Below, one piece after another: positions 43,238-54,682 of a stretch of 64,000 bases of DNA. The position numbers and the translations under genes are program-made. The notes below the pieces were generated by a model that saw nothing but the letters and a program-made list of their open reading frames with translations, searched no databases and had not been told where the DNA came from. Source of the stretch: Sporodiniella umbellata (taxonomy: Eukaryota > Mucoromycota > Mucoromycetes > Mucorales > Rhizopodaceae); the NCBI GenBank assembly GCA_025677835.1, contig JAIXMR010000130.1, forward strand, positions 1 to 64,000. Reading direction: 5' to 3'. Position 1 is the stretch's first letter; each line of letters starts with the position of its first letter.

Positions 43238-43310
43238 ATCCGTCAATTGTCAACCAAGTATACGCCTATCAGGATGTCCATTTATTCTTTTCTCTTCCCA
43301 TTTATACTGA
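43238..43310. repeat. Dispersed repeat fragment (copy 2)
   Basis: Shares GTCAATTGTCAACCAA and the downstream bases with 6610-6680. Located inside the centre of the inverted-repeat element, about 350 bp before the GYIRKS relic, so the two copies may mark related elements. Confidence 0.45.
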
Positions 43311-43565
43311 CAATCCGTCTTGTTCTTGCTCACTGCTTTATTTTTAGCTCTTATTATCTTGAAGTAACAAGCAGGCCATGTCTCCTTTAGTTGTGTTCAT
43401 CTGAGCTTTTGTTGTTTTCCGGTTCCTCCTCCTTTCCTCTACTTGAACGGCGGAATCTTAGCAATTACTTAAAAACAAATCTATTGGTAAAAGTCATTTT
43501 TTCATGACACGCATATGTTTATAATATATATATATATATTCTAAGAATATCGTACTATTTTAGAA

Positions 43566-44025
43566 GCAGTTGAAAAAGATGTTGTTGTGTTTTTGCCAAG
43601 ACATCAAAAAAGTCTCAAGAAGGTGGAAGAAACTGGTTACAAAGTAGTTGGATATATCAGAAAATCAAAAGGGAAAGAGAATGGCACAAGAAGGATATTT
43701 TTTTTAAGCCTAATGCTTGTAAAACTGAAGACAAGGTTGCTGGCAGATAAGGTGTTTGTCAGCCCGAATTCTTCAGTAGGCAGTCCATTTAACCAGAGAG
43801 ATGAACAAAAAAGAAAGACCAGTAAAGATGATGTACTACTAACTTGCAGATGGAGACACTCAGGGTAAAGAGAGGACATGCCATTTCTGTTGACTTTAAA
43901 TATATATTGACCTATTGAATAGATATGTTGCAACACATATCCGACAGAGAGAAAAAAATAATGCTTGTTGCTATTGATCATGCAGGCCTTACTACAAATT
44001 ACGAAGACTTGAAAAGCTTTTTGAG
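43566..44025 (+). pseudogene. Relic of a GYIRKS-type gene (Mucorales repeat-associated family), frameshifted
   Basis: The first part reads EETGYKVVGYIRKSKGKENG and, further on, LADKVFVSPNSSVGSPFNQR. A GTAAAG...AATAG intron (43865-43922) leads to DMLQHISDREKKIMLVAIDH then AGLTTNYEDLKSFLR. The two parts agree only if the codons before the donor are read in the shifted frame as DGDTQ, while the upstream frame gives RWRHSG, so one base seems to be gained before 43864. I recall similar GYIRKS...FVSP...AGLTT proteins as multi-copy genes in Mucorales, but cannot verify this here. The 'GYxRxS' words recall the start of serine recombinases; that link is only a resemblance. Confidence 0.5.
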
Positions 44026-44560
44026 GTAAATGCAAAACAGATACTTTTAATAAAATAATTACTGACAAAATACAAAAAATAGTACCTACAGTAGTGTGAA
44101 AGAGGTTGCTATAGACTAAATATTTTTGAACAAAGCGGAAATGTGTACTATTCGAAAAAATTGTTTGAAACGCTCAAAACAATTTAATAAGAGAAATTAT
44201 TTTTTTATCAAGTATCAAGTCTTTACTAAGAGAATCGGTGCAAACCACAACAAATTTCTGTATTGTATTCAAATTAAGCGATTATCCAAAGACTGGTACA
44301 CTATTCTCAAAATAGCTTACAATTCAAATCTAAATGTTATTTATGACTATGTGTATTTATTATTTTGTAATTGTTTTTCTTTGTTGTTTCTCAATATTTT
44401 CTTCATACTTATTTATAAATGTTTCAAAATGTCTCTCTCCATCTATTCCTTCGATAGTGAAGGCGTATTTCGGCAACACTCTTTTCTTTAAATATATGCG
44501 CTGTAAGTTCTGGGAACCTAAACATATTCTTATTAGTGATACATCTTAGTGTTAAGAGTA

Positions 44561-45256
44561 TTTTTTTTTTTTCGTTTTATTTTCTATAGTTCATACACTA
44601 TTAAGAAATGAACCGATTCTCTAAAGGCTTTCTTCAACCAGAGCTGGATACGGACGATACTCGTAAGAGCAAATACTTACGGATGAGTATAAGAAAAAGT
44701 TTTACAGGAGCGTCTTTGTAACCCACATCAATATTAATATTTGAAATTCCTTTCAAGCGCTTTATAGCTCGAGCCTTGTTGTATGGTTCACAGTAAAGCA
44801 TGCAAATTGCTTTCTCGAGTGTTATGGTGTTTGTTGGTATAAAAAGTCATAAATTGTCAAGAAAAACAAAATGGACGACGTCTTCCACAGCGCCTTTTAC
44901 TATAGATTATGCACCGATCTATACCTCAGATAGCATCACTAGCTTAATCTGAATGAAAGGTTCTACTCTCTTGCCTATTTTCTTGATTTCAGTCCTATTG
45001 AAAAACGCCGGCTCATTGTCAAAAATTTGGTCAAGTGAACCGAATTTACAAAAATAGTAAAAGTATCAGCAAGAAAACTCTTTATAACACTGCCAATCTC
45101 TCTCTTTATGATTTCAAAAAACGTTTTACCAAAAAACCATTCTGGTCAACGTCTTGTGGTTTTTAAACAGTAAACTTTTCAAGTAAAAAAAAAAAAAAAA
45201 ATGAAACTTGGGCGACGTCAATGTGTATTTGGATGGTTTACAAAAATGATCTTCAA
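44561..45256. repeat. Right arm of the 0.7-kb inverted repeat
   Basis: Reverse complement of 42348-43044, with the outer boundary at CTTCAA after which the flanks diverge. Confidence 0.85.
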
Positions 45257-45699
45257 CCAATCGAAAAGCGAACCTGGTACTTTAGAAACCAAATTTTGGC
45301 AGTGGATTTACTGTATGCAGTTTACCGCATATAACCTTTTTTTTTTCAATAGTAATTTTTATTTCTGAATAAGCACTTGATGTATTTGTATTCTATCATC
45401 AGTCATATCATAAGGAAAAATCACAATGGTAAAAATAGCCTCTTTTTTTATCGCAAGATGAGCATATGACTAGAAAAATTTGTTAAGCTTGGCAATATAT
45501 ACTACCGTCAAATCTACGCATTTATCAGGGGTCAAGACCAACCACACTTTTTCAATCTTAAAAAGCAGAAAAATAGTGTCTACTATAATAACGACAAGAA
45601 AGTAAAATATGCATTTTTTTACACTCTACATATATTTTCAATTAAAATGTATACACGTATGCACACACGTATACATATATAAATCTATTCATCTATCTA

Positions 45700-45736
<37 letters not shown>

Positions 45737-47074
45737 GACCAGTGAGTAATAACTGCTCATAAACCTGAAATAATGTGACTAAGTTAAAATTGTGTGAGAG
45801 ACAGAACTTCCAAATGTATAATATGTATGTACTTTTTTTATTGGAGACTAAAGGGCATGGAAAATAATTTTTTGAATCAACATGAGGAACTTTGTATACC
45901 CAGGCTTGAAATATGAGCCTTCCATGACTAACAAAAGCACATTTACAACTAAAAGTTTACAATAACTAATTCAATTTTACAAACATTCCCTAGCCATACA
46001 GCCAAATGTTTATCTGTCTTTTTTTTTTTTTTTGCTCTGTTCAAGAGCATAAAACCAAATTATACTTAAAGCGATAATCATTATTTTTTTTTGTTTGCAA
46101 GGATAAAAAACTTGATTGCTGCTGAAAAAAAAGGAGGCTGTTGATTTTGAATAATGCTGCGTTGTATATTCATAAAGGATATACAATAACTGATCTCAAT
46201 AAGAATAGAGTAAATTGTTATTTTCTATAGCAAAATGCTGATATAGGTTGATCGATCTGAAGGTAATCAAAGTTTGGTTTGGGAAATGCTTTGGAAGGCT
46301 TTGAGAAACTTCTAGGAAGTTTAAATAGATCGTATAACGAGCTCAATTTATTGTTAGATATTTAAAATCAACTTGGCGAACGATATGTAATCGAAATGAT
46401 TAAGAGGAATGTTGTAATCAATTTTCACCGTGAGTAAACCAGGAGCCTCAATAGTGTATCTGTTTTGACTGATTGTTTAATATCAAACATCAATACTTTA
46501 TCTAGGGCTTATAACACTGACTAAGAATGCCTTATACTACATACACTCTACTGACATATTGAAAAGCAACATTTGTTGAATATTAAAACTAACATATATA
46601 GCTTCTCATACCGTTTACCGTGGAGTGACGACCCGGTTTATTTATTATGTATACCTCTTAAGTCATACTTTGTATTAACTAGATTCATTGATCTTTCTTA
46701 GATATTTGTGTATCATTTTATTTTGTGCTTTAATACATTGATCAGTTCAATACATAAAGTTATTGAAATATAACCTACGGTAGCATTATAAAGATTTAGG
46801 TAAAGAAAAGAGCTGTGGTATATAGATATATCGCTCACAGGTATTTGTCAAAAGCCGTTAAGTACAAATCCGCTCAGCGAACGCAGACTTTTAGTTTATA
46901 AATATACCCCTTGGATTTTTTTGTTTTCACTATGTGGGTCATATACCATTTAGCTTGAAAAGTCCTGTGACTAATTTCTAGTTTGTTCTAATTGACCTAA
47001 ATAATGTATATGCGGCACTTTAAAGAAGTAACTGGAATACTAAAAGGTTATTCTTTTCGTTTTCAACCTTGAAT
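45257..47074. other. AT-rich spacer, no gene seen
   Basis: No open frame of note. It contains a TA microsatellite (45702-45733), preceded by alternating CA/TA sequence, and several T-runs. The promoter of the DGCR6-like gene must lie near the right end. Confidence 0.6.
45702..45733. repeat. TA microsatellite
   Basis: About 16 TA units following an ATCT-rich stretch, in the desert between the inverted-repeat element and the DGCR6-like gene. Confidence 0.9.
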
Positions 47075-47834
47075 ATGGATTTCCAACAACTTTTCTCTGT
47101 ACTCAAAGTATGGTTTTCTTTAACAAAAAAAAACAGTTTTCAAAGGTTTCTAATGAGCTATAATTATATAGAACCAAAACATAAAGATTCCTGAGGAAAA
47201 GGGGCAATCGGCAAATGTGTTAGATCCGTCGTTAGTTAATCTTGATTTGTCTAGTATAAATCAAAACGTCATTGAACAAGTGAAAAAAGAGTATATGTCT
47301 TCAACAGAAAAAAAATCGGAAGAAGACAAATTGATTGATGCCACTGAAATCACGCCTGATGTTTTAATTCATATAGCAAACATGGCAAAGAAGACAGATT
47401 TGCTAAAAACGTTGAAACTACATAGCGAGAGACAACATAAGATTGAAAATGAATTATTTGAACATCGAAAATCTATCAAAAAAAGATACGAAGAACAAAA
47501 AAAAGGCTTGGCGGCACAGTAAGTGAGAGTCTTTTGTTCTCTTGTTATTTACCACGAAGAAAGATATTGATGGTATACTTAATACATATACTTGAACCAT
47601 AAAAGAGAGCTGATAGGGGTAAAAAACCCTGAGGCTATAGGCAACTTGGAAAGAGATTGTCAAAGAGAGTTACGTAAAATGGATCTACATGTATTCAAAG
47701 AAATGGATAAACTTGTGAAAAATTTGCAACGCGATTTAATGAAACTTAAAGTCCCATTGTTTAAAGAAACGGACAATCCAAAAGATATCGCCTTGCAGCA
47801 AAAAATTGTGCTCATATTGAACTCTATGATTTAA
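47075..47834 (+). CDS. DGCR6-like coiled-coil protein
   Basis: Three exons, 47075-47107, 47172-47518 and 47606-47834, join in frame (609 nt, 202 residues; human DGCR6 is of similar size). The first exon codes MDFQQLFSVLK. Residues about 65-85 (TPDVLIHIANMAKKTDLLKT) and the following RQHKIENELFEHRKSIKKRY match the helical order of DGCR6, and the C-terminal half, ECts from LERDCQRELRKMDLHVFKE to VPLFKETDNPKDIALQQKIV, matches the DGCR6 ending in which a coiled coil is followed by a 'PGF...T.DP.E...Q..LL' segment. Function in fungi is unknown. Identification rests on pattern similarity and not on a search. Confidence 0.65.
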
Positions 47835-49177
47835 AAAAAACATCAATATTTTGCATTTGCTCTTTTCTTCAAGCATACATATTAAACACCCGCGCATTGG
47901 TTTTCTGTCTATTTTTTTTTTGCTTTTTTTTGGTCAAAAGCAATCGAAATAGTGTGGAAAGGAAGCATTTCTATCTAGTATATAAGCAAAGTTATATCGA
48001 AAGAAGTAAAGTGGGATGAAAAAATCACATACAACTTCTTTTGTTAACTACTTCCTTTCTTGAACTGAGCAAGTACACCTAGTTATTGACTTTGCTCAGA
48101 AGGCGCTTTTTTCATATATATCTTCTATTTTTAACTAGTCAAAAAGAGCTAAAGATAAACAGGCATAAAGACATAATTTTCCTTGATTTTTTTTTAAGAC
48201 ACAGCTGCGTAAACTAGGCTTGGTCTTTCCATACCCACAAAACTTTAAAGCATACTGCGATAGCCAGTTGACTATAGGTTTTTTATGAAGTGCAAGAAAA
48301 ATTCCCAGTCTTGATTACTTTCAGATAGGAGTGTGTTTATAACCAGCAGTGTTTGGTATATCACTCACTACTAATAACTCTATATAGAAGCTTTTTCTTC
48401 TTTTTTCAAGTTGCGTTGAGTAACTTTTCCTTTTTTTTTTTTGTATAAATTGAGTCTTCAGTATAAGTAAACCTCCAACAGCATGTATTTCTTTAGGTTG
48501 ATGATAGAGCTTATCTACAAAAAACACTCTGAATTTAGAAATTTATTTTAACTCAGAGTATGTCATCAGATCTGATGTTATTAAAATTGAATCGATATCT
48601 TTACGTAAAGTTGAATTGACCATTATACATATCCTGTTCGGAAATTGTTGAGCCAAACAATCAAAATAGAGTATCTTTTATCTAACTGCTATCAACTTCT
48701 TTTATTTTGGAAAACTACGTAGGCAATGAGTCTTTATTTGTCATATTTTTTTTTTCTACAAGCAAAACTTTGTAAAAGCCACCTATAAAAGTGTACAACA
48801 GTTCATATTAAATAACAGCTGCAAGGTCTGTTAGATTAAAAAGTGTGTGTTGAAACACTTATCTTTGGGCTATAACACCTGTAGGGCCTTTATTAGAACC
48901 TTTTTGCAATTGAGATGTTGTATGATGGCGACCGCACCTCCAAAGACAGTAAAAGAGTATTTCTAGCTCACTTTTTATTGCTTACAGAATGTTTCTCACT
49001 GTATTTGGGTTTCCTGTTCTTGATAGCCCCTTCCATGTATTGTACTAAAGAAGAAGAAATTTTGAATTTCTTATTTGCCTTATTTGGAACAACCTGCATA
49101 AAGTCATGGCTACTCGGACATTCAAAGCCCTTTTCTTCTTCTTTTTTTATTCTCAAAGAAACTATTTGGCATGTGCC
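47835..49177. other. Spacer with one possible small membrane-protein frame
   Basis: Mostly AT-rich without structure. At its right end a 96-codon frame (48915-49205, plus strand) has a hydrophobic segment CFSLYLGFLFLIAPSMYC followed by ILNFLFALFGTTCIKSWLLG, which could be two membrane helices. It overlaps the next gene's start in another frame and has no recognised family, so it is not called as a gene. Confidence 0.4.
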
Positions 49178-51323
49178 ATGTTTACAAAACCTAATGAAAG
49201 ATTAAGGGCATCAAGCTCTTTTGAAAGCCAAAGAAAGCATGAAAGCTCGTTTGCTTTAGAGAACAACAGAGGTTGGCTAGAACCTACTTCTGTACAAGTC
49301 AATCCCTCTCGCTCTGTAGATAGAAAAAACAAAAGGTCCAGAGAAATCACCAATCAAGAGGGTATGTTTTTTTTTTTTTCAAGTGATGAGCCTCTAACCT
49401 TGTTTGCTAGACATCTTGGGTGCTGTTTCCGACGAGGATATATTAAAACTAGCTCAACTGACTGCCATACTACCAGAAGTTAATAAGCCTAAAATACGCA
49501 GATACAAACCAGGTATTACCTAACTTTTTTTCGTTCAGTATAACACAGTATACTAACAAATTCAACAGAATCTGTTATAGAGTCTTATGAGCAATTCAAA
49601 GCCCCAGACAGAATAACGGAAGATATACCCATTCTTGAATCCAAGTCACATATAGAACCACCTGACGAAGATATCAAAAAGCGACCCTCATGGTTTTACA
49701 AGTCGTTGATCAAGCCCTACAAAAAGAAAAAGGGAGACGACCTTTACTCTAGAGGATCCGACGCAAGTTCGATTTCCTCCAGCCATTCAATTGAGAACCC
49801 ATCGCTGCCCGCAACACCTAATATTAGCAACACTATCTCCAATAGAGCCGAAGGCGACAGTCTCACCCGCTTGCATACTATTAACATCGCATCCATCAGC
49901 AATGCGGAAAATTATAGCACAGTAAAAAGGAGATACTCTTTTGATAGCTTACAGCCTCTGACAAAAGAGAAAGAATACCATACATTGGAAAACAAAAACA
50001 CGAGTGAGATTAAAGAGGAGGTAACTTGAATTAGGAAAATAAATCTCCAAAAAGAGAGAAATGCATGTTGAACTAATATTGCATAGCAACAGGATTTGGT
50101 AGAGAAACAACAAACTACATTCATGTTCGATTATAATTCATTGCCTCTGGAAGTCAGGAATATTATCGATGAATATGAGCAGAACGGTACCGCAACAAGA
50201 AAAAAAATGATTGTAAAAAGCAAGAGCGACTCAGCTAATAGCGCCGGTGGAGACGAAGGTGAAAACAATGAAGAAGATGAAAATGATGAAGGCGAGGAAT
50301 CGGACGAAGATGAGGAATACGAGTCTGTTGATCAAAAAAATGTAATTACTGGATACCCTCCCGAAGGCATCAGCGACAAGCTAAGGGAAATTGCTACAGT
50401 TAATGCGACAGCCACAGACACTATCGAGTTCAAAAAACTGATACAACTCTCGGATGACCACGACAATGGACCGCTGCTCGATTTGAGGATTTCTATGTTT
50501 GGAGATGAAGGGGATACACATGAGAAGAGTATTCGGGAACTGTTGACATCAGTGGAAACTCATCTTGAGTTGGTAGCCAATATAGAGTCAGACTCTCGGA
50601 AATTTTTGTTCGAAAACAAAGAAAAGATGAAAAGCTTTGATCTTTCATCCGTTATTGTATCTCCCTATTCGGCCTTGGAAACACAAGTCTCAGAGGATGA
50701 TGAGGACCCTTTTGAAAAGAAGCACAAAGAAATGTCGGAAGTGATGAAGATGTTTCGAAAAGAAATATTCGGTCTTCAAAACTCCCTAAAAGAAACAGAA
50801 AAACTTGTACAAAACATTCAATCAGAAATGAGTGATACAAAAAATAAAATGGAGACATACATCAAAGATATACCAGAATCGCACTACTCTGCTGTAAGCC
50901 CCATTAATTGGCCTTGTCTATAAACTCACTTCATTTAACTTAGCTGAAAAAGCTGGAGATGGATATAGAATCTATTCTGTCAAAGAGAGCCAAGAACCCC
51001 TGGTTGGACACTGGTTACGCTTTGCTATCTTATCTTTTAACAAGTGGGTACTTTCTTTTTTTTTTTTTTTTGACAAAAATAACTAATACAATAATTTAGT
51101 GTTTGCCCTTATTGTATGGACTGTAATTTACGTATTGAAATGGGGCCGAAAAGTAGTCTTGTTTCCCAACAAACTGTGGGCTGCCTACTTTGAATACGCT
51201 GTTGAGCGAAAAAAATCAATTAGGGGGAATGATACATTACTGGAAAACAGAGATAAGCCGCTAATGAATAACAGTCTACCTCTCCAACAGCCATTAAACT
51301 ATAGACAGAATAAAAAAAAATGA
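49178..51323 (+). CDS. Coiled-coil protein with C-terminal membrane segment, unknown function
   Basis: Six exons (49178-49361, 49411-49512, 49569-50020, 50093-50893, 50944-51043, 51100-51323) join in frame to 620 residues starting MFTKPNERLRASSSFESQRK; an upstream in-frame ATG at 49106 would add 24 mostly hydrophobic residues. The N-terminal third is Ser-rich and basic (SLIKPYKKKKGDDLYS). The middle holds an acidic block (ENNEEDENDEGEESDEDEE), then helices likely to coil (EMSEVMKMFRKEIFGLQNSL onward). The penultimate exon leads through NPWLDTGYALLSYLLT into MFALIVWTVIYVLKW, a single membrane span, followed by a basic segment and a short Gln/Asn tail. Topology suggests an organelle- or nuclear-envelope-anchored cytoplasmic protein. 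No family recognised. Confidence 0.75.
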
Positions 51324-52510
51324 ACAGCTAGTGTGTGCTGATAACTCGGTCCAAAGTCAAATGTCTTATAAACAAAATAACACTAGAAAAACTTTTTTTG
51401 CTGAGTAAAGAGTTTTTTCTTTTTCTTTTTTTTCTTATATACATGGTCTGTGCATCTGCTCTATTACAAACATTTCCATGAAGAAAACAACGTCCTTAAC
51501 TGCTTATTGTTCAAGAAAAAAAAGCCTATAATTTATTTGTTTGGATCGCTTTTAAATACAACCACTAAACCACTTCCCAAGGATTTCAATTATAAAATGA
51601 AAAGATTCGTAAAAATTACCCTAACTAGCCATAAGGAGTGTTTGTTTTTAGTACTGTTAATTATTTAGGGGTTACTTGACAATCCAAATACTTTGTTGAA
51701 AAAAAAACATTACGTACCCTATAGACTTAATAGTTGTGGGATATTTATCTCCCTTTTTGGGATGCTTGTAAACACAAAATACAATATAGGCTACAGACAA
51801 TGTTTAAGACTTCAGAAATACTCAGCTTGGAAATAAAAGCACTGGCGATGTTCTTTAGTAACCGCAAAAGAGTACATGCACGCCCTAGTAATAAGCATTC
51901 CTATTATTCTAATAGGGTACAAAGTAATTACAAACTATAGATGATCCTATATTGTATGTAGGACATCGTTCTCTTTCGGGTAGAATTATATTAATCAGAT
52001 AAAGACTTAATCAACTCATTATAAATACAAGCGCCAAACCACGTATGTTTTCATCAAAAAAAAACAGCGTATACCAAAAAAAAAAAAAAAAAAAAAAAAA
52101 GTACGCCATTAATAAGCCGATATTCCTATAAAGGTTTCAGCTGAAAAACCAAACATTCATTGAACTTATTCGCATTCATTTTGTGTTGAGTAACCTTGTA
52201 GCAAAGCGAATCAAACACCGCATATCTTTGTTTAAAAATAGCAATAAAAAATTCAAAATTACAGCCCACGCGATACATTTATTGTTGTACAACAGCACAA
52301 TAAATATTACGGCTCCTTATTAAAATAAACCCTAACCCTCCTTATTACTTTTTTTTTTTTTTTTAAAAAATAAGAAAACAAAACTTCTGATATTTTTTGT
52401 GAGCAGTTTCGTTTATTATTTTTTGGCTTTTCGTGAACCGTTGCTTTGTCACATTCTACTCATCTTTTTTTTTTTCTTTTGCAACATAATATGTGTTTGT
52501 GAATTGCCAC
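51324..52510. other. AT-rich spacer, no gene seen
   Basis: Only short frames; A-run at 52076-52100 and a T-run/A-run pair near 52350-52373. Upstream end should carry the 3' flank of the membrane-protein gene, downstream end the KAR9/GAS2 promoter. Confidence 0.6.
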
Positions 52511-54682
52511 ATGACCAGCCTAATCAACAACACAATGCAGTTCAACACACCACCACTTCCAGACAGAGACATTGAAGAGCTATTCAATTTACAAGGGACT
52601 TTAGGTGCCGAGGAGGCTGTTCCTATTTTTGACAACATCATCCAAAAGACTTCTAACTGGTTAGAGTCTGTTCACCTTACACTATTCTCACTTGAGCAAA
52701 GCCTTGAGGAAGGGACAGAGGAGGAGCTTGCAGTTTTAGAGTCAAAGATAGAAGAAATGGCGCCCACAGTTCACCATCTATCCGAAGCTAGCGAGATTTT
52801 GATCGACACAGGTGCAGAAGAGTCCCAGATACGCTTTAGGGTAACAAAAATTCAGTCTGAATGGTCCAGTCTCCACCACTTTATGGTTTCAGTAAAACAA
52901 CAGCAGATAGACTCTAGGGAACAGAGAGAAATTGCGAGTAAAATAGAAACACTCCTAATACAGATGGACGATATATCGCTCATGATGTTTGATTTCCAAG
53001 AAAAAAAATATACAACTGTCATGTCACCTTCCATATCGGAGCGAGACGATACCTTCAGTATACACAGCGATACGTCAAGTCTAGCTAATTTAGCAGGAAG
53101 AGACGATAGTTCCGTAACAGAAATAGATCAGGTATTCGATGCAATCTTGAAAGAAACCCAAACAGTATTCACAAGAATGAGTCAATTACAACCACAGGAG
53201 TTGGTGAAAAAACGGTTCGACAAATTTCAAGCTAAATGGGAGCAGCTCCAGATCGAAAGAGATGAGTTCAAATTAGAATATAAGGAGGATCGGTGGTCTA
53301 CTGTTTTCAGAAGAGTATCTGACCAAGTGGATGTGATGATTGACGGTCTTGACAGGTCCTTGGTTCAGTGCCAGACATTTGTACAGCAAATTAAAGCCTG
53401 GTATCAACAAAACAAACAATTTATGCGCTCGTACCAGCTACCTCCGCTTCCTATAGATACCGACAGATTTAAATCGGCCGAAAAAAGCTTTGAAGCCAAA
53501 TACAAGTACTACACTCCGAGTATCGACCGTATGCTTACAATACTAGGCAATGGAATTATGTCTCGTGGATCGAGGGATTTTATCATACAACAGCGTCATG
53601 AATCCATGATACAAAGATGGTACCGTTTAAAAGACGCTATCCAAGATCTGAGGCTTCAGGATTTGGTAGACGTAGAGAAAATCATATCTCTTTGTCAGCC
53701 TTATTCCTGGAAAGAAACAAGATATCGGACACCCGAACCTACACTCGATACAAGACCTAGAACGGCTGCAACATCTTTACATCCTCCCCCCTCATCTTTA
53801 CGTGGCAGCATATCCGATTCATCTTCATCTTCATTGCAAAGCCTCAGAAAAACACGAACACCTCGACCAACACGCAACGAGAGTGCACAGTGTAAACGAG
53901 AAGACTTCTATGAAGAGGACGAAAAGAAATACGGGCTCGATTTTATGAAACACCAGACACGAGTCAGAAGAACATCCACTCATCTTATCAGCAGACCCTC
54001 TACTACACAAGAGATACGACCCAGATCAAAAACCCCCAACAGACGGGCACCAAGCGCTCAGCCCGTGTTAGGCTTTCGATCTAAAAGCAGTATGGGCGAT
54101 TTACGTACAGATAGAATGCTATCCCCCAGGCCAGTTACTCCATCATTCATACCAAGGCCTAGAACTCCCAAAGATATGTCGAGAGCCACCTCCCCAACGA
54201 TACCCCCTCCAGTACCCTCACTTCCACGATATGCCTCAGAATCCACACTTCGTAAAAAACAATCAATGCCCATCCTCCGTCATAAACCTTCTATTATGGA
54301 GATATCTGTAAACGAAACCCGCTCTTACCGTAGCAATCCTAAAGATCCACTAGATGTTGAAGTAGCTCACATTGTGAACGCCAGCCCTATTGCAATTCAG
54401 TGTCAGCGTGCAGACCATGGAAAATACTACTTTGGAAATGAATTTAGCTTATCCTCCACAGGTGGAAAAAAGCTATACACATGTAAGCTGATGACTTACA
54501 CTGCCAGAAAAAACGGACAGGCTAAGAATAACAAGGTACTGATACGTGTTGGCGGTGGCTGGCAAGATCTTGAGTTTTTCCTATTAGAACACAGCTCTCT
54601 TATGGCTAGCGATGTAGTTGTTCGAACTTACACTGCAAGCACCTCAGCAGATACAAGTTCTCGATCTAGAGCTTGGAACTAG
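52511..54682 (+). CDS. KAR9-like cytoskeletal linker with GAS2-related (GAR) domain
   Basis: Kar9/GAS2 proteins link microtubule plus ends to actin; yeast Kar9 orients the spindle through EB1 (Bim1) and myosin V. A single 2.2-kb exon encodes 723 residues from the first ATG, MTSLINNTMQFNTPPLPDRD. The N-terminal 400 residues are helical and spectrin-like (FDNIIQKTSNWLESVHLTLF; GQSEW-type Trp residues such as KIQSEWSSLHHFM), as in the fungal Kar9 family. A basic Ser/Pro/Arg-rich linker (about 410-610) carries SFIP flanked by PRPRTP at residue 545, a consensus EB1-binding SxIP motif. The C-terminus (about 630-705) is a GAR domain: GKYYFGNEFSLSSTGGKKLY, then KVLIRVGGGWQDLEFFLLEH, the microtubule-binding fold of GAS2. 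Lack of introns is unusual beside its neighbours. Confidence 0.9.
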   Translation: MTSLINNTMQFNTPPLPDRDIEELFNLQGTLGAEEAVPIFDNIIQKTSNWLESVHLTLFSLEQSLEEGTEEELAVLESKIEEMAPTVHHLSEASEILIDTGAEESQIRFRVTKIQSEWSSLHHFMVSVKQQQIDSREQREIASKIETLLIQMDDISLMMFDFQEKKYTTVMSPSISERDDTFSIHSDTSSLANLAGRDDSSVTEIDQVFDAILKETQTVFTRMSQLQPQELVKKRFDKFQAKWEQLQIERDEFKLEYKEDRWSTVFRRVSDQVDVMIDGLDRSLVQCQTFVQQIKAWYQQNKQFMRSYQLPPLPIDTDRFKSAEKSFEAKYKYYTPSIDRMLTILGNGIMSRGSRDFIIQQRHESMIQRWYRLKDAIQDLRLQDLVDVEKIISLCQPYSWKETRYRTPEPTLDTRPRTAATSLHPPPSSLRGSISDSSSSSLQSLRKTRTPRPTRNESAQCKREDFYEEDEKKYGLDFMKHQTRVRRTSTHLISRPSTTQEIRPRSKTPNRRAPSAQPVLGFRSKSSMGDLRTDRMLSPRPVTPSFIPRPRTPKDMSRATSPTIPPPVPSLPRYASESTLRKKQSMPILRHKPSIMEISVNETRSYRSNPKDPLDVEVAHIVNASPIAIQCQRADHGKYYFGNEFSLSSTGGKKLYTCKLMTYTARKNGQAKNNKVLIRVGGGWQDLEFFLLEHSSLMASDVVVRTYTASTSADTSSRSRAWN

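Larger units (their letters stand above)
42348..45256. mobile_element. Element with near-perfect 0.7-kb inverted repeats around a decayed gene
   Basis: The left arm (42348-43044) and right arm (44561-45256) are reverse complements. In the parts compared they are identical over hundreds of bases, including a 17-base homopolymer in each arm; the only differences seen are one base near the outer end (…TTTTG versus …TTTTT) and the length of the inner A/T-run (13 versus 12). The 1.5-kb centre carries a GYIRKS-type gene relic. No obvious target-site duplication flanks the arms. The arms could be unusually long terminal inverted repeats of a DNA transposon, or a recent inverted duplication. Confidence 0.8.

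Noticed and set aside
52326..52341. Telomere-like CCCTAACCCT
   Set aside because: Only two units; too short to be an interstitial telomere.
52493..52510. Earlier start for the KAR9/GAS2 protein
   Set aside because: The codon there is GTG, not ATG; the first in-frame ATG is at 52511.
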